Shown here: piece after piece, positions 34,296-42,215 of the stretch
Numbering within the stretch: the stretch's first letter is position 1
Layout of the letters: each line of letters begins with the position of its first letter
Assembly (NCBI GenBank): GCA_003543235.1
Contig: DPJA01000006.1
Coordinates: forward strand, 1 to 60,448
DNA from: Lachnospiraceae bacterium
GTDB taxonomy: Bacteria > Bacillota > Clostridia > Lachnospirales > Anaerotignaceae
Reading direction: 5' to 3'
DNA: 60,448 bases
Notes under the pieces: model-generated
Told to the model about the DNA's origin: nothing
Seen by the model: the letters and a program-made list of their open reading frames with translations, nothing else
The model's database searches: none
Translations under genes and position numbers: made by a program

Positions 34296-34994
34296 TCAGA
34301 ATTTTTCACTGTAATACTCAATAAGTTTTTGATACTTTTCCTCATCCATAGCCTCAATTCCGCTGGCACTAACGCCATATTTCCCACGTTCAACTTTCTC
34401 AAACCACCCATAATAGTTCTTTCGTAAAATATCCATAGCCTTGTTAGTATAACCCATTTTTTTTAATTCACTGTTTGTTATAACCTCGCTTTTTGATAAC
34501 AAACATAAAATTTCTATAGATTTTTCTCGATAGGCAGTTATTATTTTGGTTTTATTAACACCGCCCTTGTTATAGTTGCCGCTTCTCCCCTCAAACTCTC
34601 TCTCCAGAGCTTTTTTTCTCTTGTAGCTTTTTATTTTACGCTCATTTTCAGGCTCCAAAACAACTTCCACTGTTTTAACAGGGCTGTCCATAGCTACCGT
34701 AATCAAACCAAGGTCAAGCCTTTTCAAAAGTTTTATCATGCTTTTGTAATTTGCATCACGCATTCCATTCTTACCTCTGCCTATTGCAATATACACGCTT
34801 TTAGCAAAATCCTGCCTGTCTATTGCCTGAAAAATAAGCTTTAGGTTAAATGTCCTTTTCAGCTCCACCACTGTAAGTTTTTCATCTTTGTAGGCAACTA
34901 TATCGCAGTCCTTCACCTCTCCACGCACCTCGTAACCATTCGCTTTTAAATAGTCACAAATAGGAGCATACATATCCTCTTCCAAAAAATCCAT
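34296..34994 (-). CDS. DUF2161 family PD-(D/E)XK nuclease-like protein
   Basis: The 232-residue protein matches the DUF2161 family. Its N-terminal part has the nuclease-like core: CDIVAYKDEKLTVVELKR (Asp, then Glu-x-Lys), with the preceding YLKANGYEVRGEV. A C-terminal region (about 150-232) looks like a winged helix, with AYREKSIEILCLLSKSE and KKMGYTNKAMDILRKNYYGWF. No enzymatic role has been shown for the family to my knowledge. It starts 2 bases after pepP and is probably co-transcribed with it. Confidence 0.8.
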   Translation of the reverse strand: MDFLEEDMYAPICDYLKANGYEVRGEVKDCDIVAYKDEKLTVVELKRTFNLKLIFQAIDRQDFAKSVYIAIGRGKNGMRDANYKSMIKLLKRLDLGLITVAMDSPVKTVEVVLEPENERKIKSYKRKKALEREFEGRSGNYNKGGVNKTKIITAYREKSIEILCLLSKSEVITNSELKKMGYTNKAMDILRKNYYGWFEKVERGKYGVSASGIEAMDEEKYQKLIEYYSEKF

Positions 34995-34996
34995 AT

Positions 34997-36220
34997 CTAA
35001 ATACCCTTTGCCATAAACGCTTCAATCTCATCCACAGTTTTAATCATTTCTGCCGAAAGATTTTCACATCCATGCTCAGTTACTAACACATCGTCTTCAA
35101 TACGTATGCCAATGCCCCATTCTTCAATATATAACCCAGGCTCTACAGTAATGACCATTCCCTTACGCAACTGCTGATTTCTTTCGCCTACATCATGGGT
35201 TTCAGCACCCAAAAAATGCCCCACGTTGTGAAAATAATATTTAAACACCTCATCACGTGTAGATACCAACCCAATTTTAAGTAACTCTTTATAGTAATAT
35301 TCTTTCAAAATTTCATTAAGCTGGGGCATTGGTACATTTGGCTTTATGCTGTCCATAATCAGCTTCTGCCCACCCAAAACAATATTGTATACCAGTTTTT
35401 GGCGGTCTGAAAATTTTCCATTTACAGGGAAAGTACGGGATAAATCACCATTATAGTAATCCACCTGTGCCCCTGCATCAATTAGTATAAGGTCACCGTC
35501 GTTGGTTTTTGCATTATTTTTTATATAGTGTAGCACAGTACCGTTTTTACCTGATGCTGCAATTGTATGAAAAGCCTTATCTCTAACACCATTTTGAGTA
35601 AGCACGTAGTCATAATGTGCTTCAATTTCATATTCCATCATTCCTGCTTTGGCATTTTTCATCATTGCTTCAATGCCAAGACGTGTTATGTGTATAGCTT
35701 TACGCATTAGTTCAATTTCCTCTTTTTCTTTAATTACTCTTAATTCAGAAATAATAGGAAATAAATCTTCAAAAACCAATTCCTTGTATTTTTTTCTAAA
35801 GCCTTCAGGCATATGGTTTTCAAGCAAATCTTTGCGTTCACCGTCTAAAAATAACCGTTTCATACCACTTTTTTGGCTGTCTATGTCATCAAAAATGCTA
35901 TCTACAAGCCTTATGTCCTTAATGCCAGATACCTCCAGTGCCTCGCTTCTGCTTATATTTGCACCAACCCATTTCGCCATCTGTCCGTTATCAGCCTCAA
36001 TGTAAAGGGTTTCAAACCTTTTTCCATCAATCTTTGACATTATAAACGCACATCTTTCACGCTCTATACCAGTCATATAATAAAAATTTCTATCTGGCGA
36101 AAATAAATATTTTTCATCTCCACGCTTTGTAGGTGCTTCACCCGCAAACATTACCGCTAAGTCCCCATCTTCTAATATATCAAAAAGCTTATTTCTGTTT
36201 TTCTTAAAAAATTCTACCAT
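34997..36220 (-). CDS. pepP: Xaa-Pro aminopeptidase (M24B)
   Basis: The 407-residue dinuclear metallopeptidase removes N-terminal residues preceding proline. An N-terminal creatinase-like domain (1-160, with FLFSPDRNFYYMTGIE-type sequence) precedes the pita-bread domain. Metal ligands are in LIDAGAQVDYYNGDLSRTF, HNVGHFLGAETHDVG, TVEPGLYIEEWG and RIEDDVLVTEHG. It is divergent from the DUF362 gene. Confidence 0.93.
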   Translation of the reverse strand: MVEFFKKNRNKLFDILEDGDLAVMFAGEAPTKRGDEKYLFSPDRNFYYMTGIERERCAFIMSKIDGKRFETLYIEADNGQMAKWVGANISRSEALEVSGIKDIRLVDSIFDDIDSQKSGMKRLFLDGERKDLLENHMPEGFRKKYKELVFEDLFPIISELRVIKEKEEIELMRKAIHITRLGIEAMMKNAKAGMMEYEIEAHYDYVLTQNGVRDKAFHTIAASGKNGTVLHYIKNNAKTNDGDLILIDAGAQVDYYNGDLSRTFPVNGKFSDRQKLVYNIVLGGQKLIMDSIKPNVPMPQLNEILKEYYYKELLKIGLVSTRDEVFKYYFHNVGHFLGAETHDVGERNQQLRKGMVITVEPGLYIEEWGIGIRIEDDVLVTEHGCENLSAEMIKTVDEIEAFMAKGI

Positions 36221-36323
36221 GTTTACGCCACATCCTTATTAAATATTTTTTTCAGTATAACACAAAAAATAATTTTTCGTATAGTTAATATTACCGTTTA
36301 GTGGTAAAATACAGCCAAAGGAG

Positions 36324-37478
36324 ATGATTATTATCTTAGTTTCAGTTTTAGGATGTAATAACTATGAATATGAAAAAGTGAAATCTGCCATAGCACAATC
36401 CTTTGCAAACCTTGGTGGCATCAGTAAATATATTAACAAAAACGAAACCGTACTTTTAAAGGTTAACCTTATTATGAAAAAAAATCCTGATGAAGCAGCC
36501 ACAACTCACCCAGCCATAGTGCGTGCTTTAGCAGAAATTTTAATTAACTACGGATGTAATGTAGTTATTGGTGACAGCCCTGGTGGTCCATTTCGTGAAA
36601 GTCTTCTTCGTTCTATATACAAAACAACCGGCATGGAAGAAGTTGCTGCACAAACAGGTGCTGCCCTTAATTATAACACTGGAACAACCCATGTTGATAA
36701 CACCAACGGGCATATTTTAAAACACCTTACAGTTGCTGATTTTATCACAAAGGTAGACAAAATAATTTCTGTTTCCAAGCTTAAAGCACACTGCATGACC
36801 AAAATGACAGGTGCAACAAAAAATATGTTTGGCACAATTCCTGGTACAGTTAAAGCAGAATATCATTTTAACTGCCCCGACCCAACAACCTTTGCCGACT
36901 GCCTTATAGATATTTGCCTTAACGCAAGCCCTGTTCTATCATTTATGGACGCCATTGTTGCTATGGAAGGTCATGGACCAACAGGTGGAGAACCTAGGCA
37001 GATAGGTGCAATAATTGCCTCACCCAGTCCATACGAGTTGGATTTGGCAGCATCTAAAATTATAAACGTGAAGCCAGACCAAGTGCCTATGCTTACACGG
37101 ATGATTCAGCGTGGATTGTGCAGTGCCTCACCTGAACATATTAAATACGTAGGTGACAATATAAATAATTTTGTAAAGACGGATTTTGTCATACCAAAAA
37201 CTGGCAGTATGCATTTTTTGGGTGATAATCCACCAAAATTTTTAGAGGACTTTGTTAAACATAACTTGCATCCAAAGCCTGTATTTAGGCATGATTTATG
37301 TATAGGCTGTGGCGATTGTGCTCTTAACTGTCCTGCAAAAATAATCACAATGAAAGACCACAAACCATACGTAGACATTGATAAGTGCATAAGATGTTTC
37401 TGCTGTCAAGAACTTTGCCCAAAAAAAGCAGTGGACATACACCGCCCACTGCTGCTAAAGATACTATCAAAATTTTAA
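36324..37478 (+). CDS. DUF362 protein with two [4Fe-4S] ferredoxin motifs
   Basis: The 384-residue protein has a DUF362 domain (about 1-300, with KVNLIMKKNPDEAATTHP, GDSPGGPF and VSKLKAHCMTKMTGA) and a C-terminal bacterial ferredoxin domain. The cluster motifs are CIGCGDCALNCP and CIRCFCCQELCP. A redox role is likely but the substrate is unknown. The start is odd: AAAGGAG directly abuts the ATG at 36324, leaving no spacer. An ATT at 36330 would have ideal spacing and gives a protein only two residues shorter, so a non-AUG start is possible. Its stop codon overlaps the converging mgtE stop. Confidence 0.88.
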   Translation: MIIILVSVLGCNNYEYEKVKSAIAQSFANLGGISKYINKNETVLLKVNLIMKKNPDEAATTHPAIVRALAEILINYGCNVVIGDSPGGPFRESLLRSIYKTTGMEEVAAQTGAALNYNTGTTHVDNTNGHILKHLTVADFITKVDKIISVSKLKAHCMTKMTGATKNMFGTIPGTVKAEYHFNCPDPTTFADCLIDICLNASPVLSFMDAIVAMEGHGPTGGEPRQIGAIIASPSPYELDLAASKIINVKPDQVPMLTRMIQRGLCSASPEHIKYVGDNINNFVKTDFVIPKTGSMHFLGDNPPKFLEDFVKHNLHPKPVFRHDLCIGCGDCALNCPAKIITMKDHKPYVDIDKCIRCFCCQELCPKKAVDIHRPLLLKILSKF

Positions 37479-38821
37479 AGCACAAAAGCCTTTGCCAAGT
37501 TAAAGAAGATAATAAGTGATGTTGCATCAACAATGGTTGTTATAAGCGGCCCTGCCATAATTGCAGGGTCAAACTTAAGCTTTTTGGCCGCCATTGGCAA
37601 TAAACATCCAATACTTTTTGCCACCACAACCGCAACAATAAGGCTAAGGGACACCGTTATATTAACATTAAGTGGTGTTCGCAGTAAAACAAGCCTTACA
37701 AAATTCACTAAACCAAGTATAGAGCCTGCTAAAAGACCAACTCTAATTTCTTTCCAAATAACCTTAAACACATCGCTCATACCTATCTCACCCACTGCCA
37801 TACCACGTATAATAAGGGTAGATGACTGTGAACCCGCATTGCCTCCTGTATCCATAAGTATAGGAAAAAATGAAGACAGAATAATAGATGAAGCCAAAAC
37901 ACCCTCGTATCCGCTTATGATTGCACTTGAAATTGTTCCAGAAATCATCAGAATTAAAAGCCACGCAATCCTGTTTTTTGCAAGGGTAAACACTCCTGTC
38001 TTAAGATATTGGTCATCAGATGGAATAAGGGCAGACATCTTTTCAATATCTTCAGTATTTTCCTGTTCAATAACATCCACAATATCGTCAACGGTTATAA
38101 TTCCCACAAGCCGCTTTTCATTGTCAACTACAGGCAGTGCAATAAGTCCGTACTTCTTAAATAAATTTGCAATATCTTCTTGGTCATCAAGGGTTTTAAC
38201 AAATATTACGTTATTTTCCATAATGTCCTTAATATGAACATCGTCACCAGATAATATGAGGGTACGTAAGGATATAATGCCTACAAGCACACGACGTTCA
38301 TCCAAAACATAACAAGAGTATATTGTTTCCTTGTTTACGCCTGTTTTTTTAAGCTGTTCCATCGCCTTAATCACAGTTGTATTCTGATTAAATTCCACAA
38401 ATTCTATTGTCATTATGCTTCCTGCACTGTCGTCAGGGTAATTCAAAAATTGATTAATAAGCTTTCTTTTTTCTTCGTCTGTATTTTTAAGAACCCTAGT
38501 AACCAAATTTGCTGGTATCTCGCTTAAAAAGTCCACTGCATCATCAAGGCTAAGGTCGTATAAAATACGTCTTACCTCTCTGTCTGTTATGGAATTTATA
38601 ATAAGTTCCTGAGTATCCGAGTCCATAAATGAAAACGTGTCTGCCGCATTATCCTTTGTAAGCAGCCTGAATACCAAAAGTTGCATATCAACAGGAATTT
38701 CATCAAAAAATTCCGCTATGTTTGCAGGATTATCCTGGTTAAGTTCTATTTTAAGTCTTGAAAGTTCTCCGTTTTCAATCAATTCAAGCCATTGCTCAAA
38801 TATATTTTCTCTTATATCCAT
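37475..38821 (-). CDS. mgtE: Magnesium transporter MgtE (downstream copy)
   Basis: The 448-residue MgtE channel has an N-terminal superhelical domain (to about 125), a CBS pair (about 130-250) that senses cytosolic Mg2+, and a five-helix membrane domain. Pore signatures are FFPILMDTGGNAGSQSSTL and DPAIMAGPLITTIVD. The ATG at 38821 is nine bases from GGGAG; the ATG at 38830 abuts the site. It is the second gene of a tandem pair, 28 bases after its paralog, and ends overlapping the DUF362 stop. Confidence 0.95.
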   Translation of the reverse strand: MDIRENIFEQWLELIENGELSRLKIELNQDNPANIAEFFDEIPVDMQLLVFRLLTKDNAADTFSFMDSDTQELIINSITDREVRRILYDLSLDDAVDFLSEIPANLVTRVLKNTDEEKRKLINQFLNYPDDSAGSIMTIEFVEFNQNTTVIKAMEQLKKTGVNKETIYSCYVLDERRVLVGIISLRTLILSGDDVHIKDIMENNVIFVKTLDDQEDIANLFKKYGLIALPVVDNEKRLVGIITVDDIVDVIEQENTEDIEKMSALIPSDDQYLKTGVFTLAKNRIAWLLILMISGTISSAIISGYEGVLASSIILSSFFPILMDTGGNAGSQSSTLIIRGMAVGEIGMSDVFKVIWKEIRVGLLAGSILGLVNFVRLVLLRTPLNVNITVSLSLIVAVVVAKSIGCLLPMAAKKLKFDPAIMAGPLITTIVDATSLIIFFNLAKAFVL

Positions 38822-38849
38822 CTTTTTCATCTCCCTCTGCTATGGTTTG

Positions 38850-40199
38850 TTATAACACAAATGCTTGCACTGCCGTAAAAAATATAAGCAAAGCCAAACA
38901 ATCCACAACAGTTGTGATAAGTGGACCAGCCATAATTGCAGGGTCAAATTTAAGTTTTTTTGCAAGTATGGGCAGTGTAGAGCCTATACTTTTTGCCAAA
39001 ATAACTGTACACATCATGCTAAAAGACACAGTAAGATTTATATTAACAGGCACATTGCCAAGTATAAAAAGTCTAATAAAATTTACGCAACCAAGGGCAA
39101 AACCTGTTATCACACCAACACGCAGTTCTTTCCAAATAACCCTAAATATATCGCTGGTTTCAATTTCGCCCACTGCCATACCACGTATAATAAGGGTAGA
39201 CGATTGCGAACCTGCATTGCCTCCAGTGCCCATAAGTATAGGGAAAAGAGATGCTAAAATTACAGATGATGCTAAAACACCCTGAAATTCAGTTATTATA
39301 ACACTTGATAAGGTGCCGGAAATCATAAGCACCAAAAGCCACACAACTCTGTTTTTTGCCAAGGTAACCACGCTTGTTTTCAGATATTCGTCCTCAGCTG
39401 GAATAAGGGCAGACATTTTTTCAATGTCCTCGGTATTTTCCTGTTCAATAACATCCACAATATCGTCAACGGTTATAATTCCCACAAGACGCTGTTCATT
39501 GTCAACTACAGGCAAAGCTATAAGACCATATTTTTTAAACAAATATGCTATATCCTCTTGGTCATCAAGGGTTTTAACAAACATTGCATCTTCATCCATA
39601 ATGTCCTTTACCTTAGCATTATCATCGGCAAAAATTAAGGTTCGTAAGGACACCATACCCATAAGAACTCGTCTTTCATCAACAACGTAGCACGAATATA
39701 TAGTTTCCTTGCCAGTACCCGTTTTTCTAAGCTGCTCCATTGCATTTTGAACAGTCAGCTCTTTGTTAAACTGGACAAACTCAATAGTCATTATACTTCC
39801 CGCACTGTCATCGGGATAGTTTAAAAATTCATTAATAAGCTTTCTTTTTTCCTCATCGGTGTTTTGAAGCACCCTTGTAACCAAATTTGCTGGAATCTCA
39901 CTTAAAAAGTCAACCGCATCATCAAGACTAAGCTCATAAACAATGTGCCTAACCTCATTGTCTGTAATGGATTTTACAATAAGCTCCTGGGTGTCCGAGT
40001 CCATAAATGAAAAAACGTCTGCCGCATTATCCTTTGTAAGTAAACGGAATACAAAAAGCTTTTTCTCTATGGGTATTTCCTGAAAAAAGGCAGCAATGTC
40101 TGCCTCGTTATATTGGTTAATCTCCTCTTTGAGCTGTGCAAATTTTCCATTTTCAATAAACCCAAGCCAGTCGTCAAATACAAGCTCTCTATTATCCAT
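38850..40199 (-). CDS. mgtE: Magnesium transporter MgtE (upstream copy)
   Basis: This 449-residue MgtE has the same domain order as the downstream copy and is very similar, with identical stretches such as the CBS loop PVVDNE and the pore GTGGNAGSQSSTL. It differs mainly in the N-terminal 60 residues and in the last two helices. ATG at 40199 follows AGAGGTG; a GTG at 40208 lies within that site. The first gene of the pair, it is preceded by a leader of about 275 bases with its own peptide ORF. Confidence 0.95.
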   Translation of the reverse strand: MDNRELVFDDWLGFIENGKFAQLKEEINQYNEADIAAFFQEIPIEKKLFVFRLLTKDNAADVFSFMDSDTQELIVKSITDNEVRHIVYELSLDDAVDFLSEIPANLVTRVLQNTDEEKRKLINEFLNYPDDSAGSIMTIEFVQFNKELTVQNAMEQLRKTGTGKETIYSCYVVDERRVLMGMVSLRTLIFADDNAKVKDIMDEDAMFVKTLDDQEDIAYLFKKYGLIALPVVDNEQRLVGIITVDDIVDVIEQENTEDIEKMSALIPAEDEYLKTSVVTLAKNRVVWLLVLMISGTLSSVIITEFQGVLASSVILASLFPILMGTGGNAGSQSSTLIIRGMAVGEIETSDIFRVIWKELRVGVITGFALGCVNFIRLFILGNVPVNINLTVSFSMMCTVILAKSIGSTLPILAKKLKFDPAIMAGPLITTVVDCLALLIFFTAVQAFVL

Positions 40200-40225
40200 C
40201 GGTGTCACCTCTTTCTTAAATTTTA

Positions 40226-40269
40226 AGCATAAAAAAAATATGCTCTACATTAATGTTGCTAATGCAACA
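40226..40269 (-). other. Two hairpins in the mgtE leader
   Basis: On the minus strand TGTTGC/GCAACA (40254-40269) forms a hairpin with loop ATTA. It is followed by AGCATA/TATGCT (40226-40244) around a U-rich loop. Together they could act as a conditional terminator or ribosome-site control 30-70 bases before mgtE. I do not see a canonical terminator. Confidence 0.35.
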
Positions 40270-40314
40270 AAACCGCAGACATATTTGGAATAAAATATCG
40301 GTACACCAACAAAG

Positions 40315-40336
40315 GGTCAAAAATCTAATTTTGACC
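40315..40336 (-). promoter_or_regulatory. Hairpin straddling the leader-peptide stop codon
   Basis: On the minus strand GGTCAAAA pairs with TTTTGACC. The 5' arm is the last codons of the leader peptide (GGT CAA AA) and the loop holds its TAG stop. A ribosome finishing or stalled on the peptide would keep this hairpin open, which is how leader-peptide control works. Confidence 0.5.
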
Positions 40337-40429
40337 TATATGCAAGCGAACCCCTGCCACGGCATCTATAAAATTAAAACTATCGCATAACGGAACACCT
40401 TCCGCATTGCAACTACTGCCTGCTTCCAT
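40325..40429 (-). CDS. 34-residue leader peptide upstream of the mgtE pair
   Basis: This short ORF begins MEAGSSCNAEGVPLCDSF and ends VRLHIGQN. It has an exceptionally strong ribosome binding site, GGAGGTGA (40435-40442), five bases before its ATG, and lies between a consensus promoter and mgtE. Two Cys (7 and 15) and one Pro are the only distinctive residues; there is no signal peptide. The stop codon lies within a hairpin loop. I do not recognise the sequence. It could be a regulatory leader peptide for Mg2+ transport (as mgtL is in enterobacteria, though the sequence differs) or a small protein with its own role. No peptide-modifying enzyme is nearby. Confidence 0.6.
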   Translation of the reverse strand: MEAGSSCNAEGVPLCDSFNFIDAVAGVRLHIGQN

Positions 40430-40481
40430 AAGGTTCACCTCCATAAATCAATATAACTAAAACATAATGTTTCTATGTATC

Positions 40482-40510
40482 AGTATATCCTTAATAAAAA
40501 ACCACGTCAA
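40482..40510 (-). promoter_or_regulatory. Promoter of the leader peptide-mgtE-mgtE transcript
   Basis: On the minus strand TTGACG (40505-40510), 17 bases, and TATACT (40482-40487) form a near-consensus sigma-A promoter. Transcription would start around 40475, giving a leader of about 275 bases before the first mgtE start codon. Confidence 0.75.
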
Positions 40511-40615
40511 CAAAATAATTCAAATAATATCATATTTTCTTCTTGCTTACACCCACCGTTAGCTGATAGAATGTGTAATGTGTTATATGTGTAAAATTAT
40601 GAAACGGAGGTATCC

Positions 40616-41107
40616 ATGACCAAAAACTTAAAGCCACATTATTTACTTATACTCATTTCCACTTTAAAAATGATTGCAACACTTTTAGTGTTTTTTGCAC
40701 TTGCAATTTTGCTGTCACCAAACAAATACTATACCGCCCTAAATCTCATAAAAATGCTTTTACCCGTTGTAGTGCTTATTTATGCCTATATGTTTTATTT
40801 TTGGCATAGTGTAACAATAAACATTACTGCAGAAAAATTGGATTTTAACATGACCGCTGGCAGGCAAAACCACATTGAGATACTTTACAGCGATATGGAA
40901 ACCTTAACCCTTAAACAAGGCTTTCTTGAAAAAATGTTTGGCGTAAGCCGCATATCAATTACCATTAAAAATGTTGAAAAAACATATGGTGGAAAAATTA
41001 TGATTTTGGACCAATATATGGTTTTTAAAACCATTAAAGCAGAAGAAATAAGCAGAATTATTACCGAAAATATGAATATTACGTTAAAAAACGGCCCTAA
41101 GTATTGA
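40616..41107 (+). CDS. Membrane protein with a PH-like (bPH2) domain
   Basis: The 163-residue protein has two hydrophobic helices (about 9-33 and 43-65) followed by a cytoplasmic beta-rich region (70-155) with NITAEKLDFNM, HIEILYSDMETLTLKQG and SRISITIKN. This layout matches the YdbS/bacterial PH-domain (DUF304) type. Function is unknown. GGAGG is close upstream of the ATG. Its stop codon is inside a terminator. Confidence 0.65.
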   Translation: MTKNLKPHYLLILISTLKMIATLLVFFALAILLSPNKYYTALNLIKMLLPVVVLIYAYMFYFWHSVTINITAEKLDFNMTAGRQNHIEILYSDMETLTLKQGFLEKMFGVSRISITIKNVEKTYGGKIMILDQYMVFKTIKAEEISRIITENMNITLKNGPKY

Positions 41108-41121
41108 CTTTAGGCTGTTTT
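41094..41121 (+). terminator. Terminator overlapping the PH-domain gene stop
   Basis: CCTAAGT (41096-41102) pairs with ACTTTAGG (41107-41114, one bulge), followed by CTGTTTTTAG. The stem begins within the last codons of the upstream gene. Confidence 0.5.
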
Positions 41122-41191
41122 TAGTATATTTTTAAAATATTGTGAATAAAATATTACTAAAGTGTTAATTAATATATTGGGTGATTAATAA

Positions 41192-41878
41192 ATGAATTTT
41201 TTAAAAATATTAAAACTAATAAAACTAAATCATAAACTTATATCTTTTTATGTACTTGTGTTTTCAACCTTTGTTATTGCATTTGTATCCACAGGTAAAA
41301 ATATAAATGTATATTCTCAACCACTGCCAGTTGCGTCAGTACGCTATGATACCTCAAAAACATATGTCCCATCAAAAGTTGCCTATGACAGCCTTAATCA
41401 ACTTAACGAAGAAATGGGCGAAAGGGCTTCTCAGGTTGAACCTATAAAAAATGAGGTTGAAACTGAAACAGTAAATGAGGTTCAAACTAAGGCAACTTCC
41501 GTTGATACAACCATACCTGTAGGTATGCCATTAAATGGGCAAATAACGTCCCCATTCGGCGATACTATTGGACGCACTGCACCTCATAGTGGAGTGGATA
41601 TAGGTGCAAGTATCGGTACACCTATAAGATGCACAGGGTCAGGTAAAGTTATATCTGCACGATACAGCAAAACCTACGGATATATTATTGAAATTGACCA
41701 CGGCAATGGCTACCAAACGCTTTATGCCCATAACTCAAAGCTAACTGCAGATGAAGGAGAATACGTTGCACAGGGTGACATTATTGCCCTCTCAGGTAAC
41801 ACAGGTGATTCCACAGGTCCACACTTGCATTATCAAATGAGTTACTGTGGCAAAGTTATAGACCCTCTAAGCAATTAA
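41192..41878 (+). CDS. M23 family metallopeptidase (LytM domain), membrane-anchored
   Basis: The 228-residue protein has a single N-terminal membrane helix (about 15-33), a linker to about residue 108, and a LytM/M23 domain. The zinc site is intact: HSGVDIG (His-x3-Asp) and HLHYQ. Such proteins cut peptidoglycan cross-links, and in endospore-formers some act in sporulation (SpoIIQ type). Its exact role is unknown. The ribosome binding site (GGGTGA) is weak. It converges on the crh-like gene with a shared terminator. Confidence 0.88.
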   Translation: MNFLKILKLIKLNHKLISFYVLVFSTFVIAFVSTGKNINVYSQPLPVASVRYDTSKTYVPSKVAYDSLNQLNEEMGERASQVEPIKNEVETETVNEVQTKATSVDTTIPVGMPLNGQITSPFGDTIGRTAPHSGVDIGASIGTPIRCTGSGKVISARYSKTYGYIIEIDHGNGYQTLYAHNSKLTADEGEYVAQGDIIALSGNTGDSTGPHLHYQMSYCGKVIDPLSN

Positions 41879-41902
41879 ACAACCTTAAATAAAATCCGTA
41901 TA

Positions 41903-41940
41903 AAAAAATCAACCACATTAGTCTGCGGTTGATTTTTTTA
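41903..41940. terminator. Bidirectional terminator between the M23 gene and the crh-like gene
   Basis: AATCAACC (41907-41914) and GGTTGATT (41927-41934) form the stem, with AAAAAAA on one side and TTTTTTT on the other. It can end both converging transcripts. Confidence 0.85.
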
Positions 41941-41966
41941 TCGTAATTTAAATCAATATATAATTT

Positions 41967-42215
41967 TTAGCAAATAACAGCAGCAACTTCATTAACTGCC
42001 TGTTCTGCATCCTCACCCTCTGCACTTATAGTTGCTTCAATGCCCTCTGCAAGGCCTAAAGAAATAATACACATAAGGCTTTTTGCATTAACCATTTTGT
42101 CGTTAATAGAAATTTTTACGTCACTTTTAAATTTGCTTGCTGTCTGCACGAACAAAGCTGCCTGCCTTGTATCCAATGCGTTTTTTACAGTAATAGTTTT
42201 GTTAGCCATTATCAA
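41967..42215 (-). CDS. crh: Crh-like HPr-family protein lacking the catalytic histidine
   Basis: The 82-residue protein aligns without gaps to HPr/Crh. Counting from the TTG at 42215, position 15 is Asp (NALDTRQAALFV), where HPr has the phosphorylated His and Bacillus Crh has Gln. Ser46, the HPr-kinase target, is kept in NAKSLM. It therefore cannot carry PTS phosphate from enzyme I at residue 15, but can be phosphorylated on Ser46, as Crh is. HprK is encoded upstream in the same cluster. The gene overlaps the end of whiA, as crh follows the whiA homologue (yvcL) in Bacillus subtilis. ATG at 42209 is an alternative start. Confidence 0.82.
   Translation of the reverse strand: MIMANKTITVKNALDTRQAALFVQTASKFKSDVKISINDKMVNAKSLMCIISLGLAEGIEATISAEGEDAEQAVNEVAAVIC

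Noticed and set aside
40200..40475. M-box (ykoK) magnesium riboswitch before mgtE
   Set aside because: The leader lacks the recognisable conserved M-box blocks and holds a translated-looking ORF instead. A covariance search would settle it.
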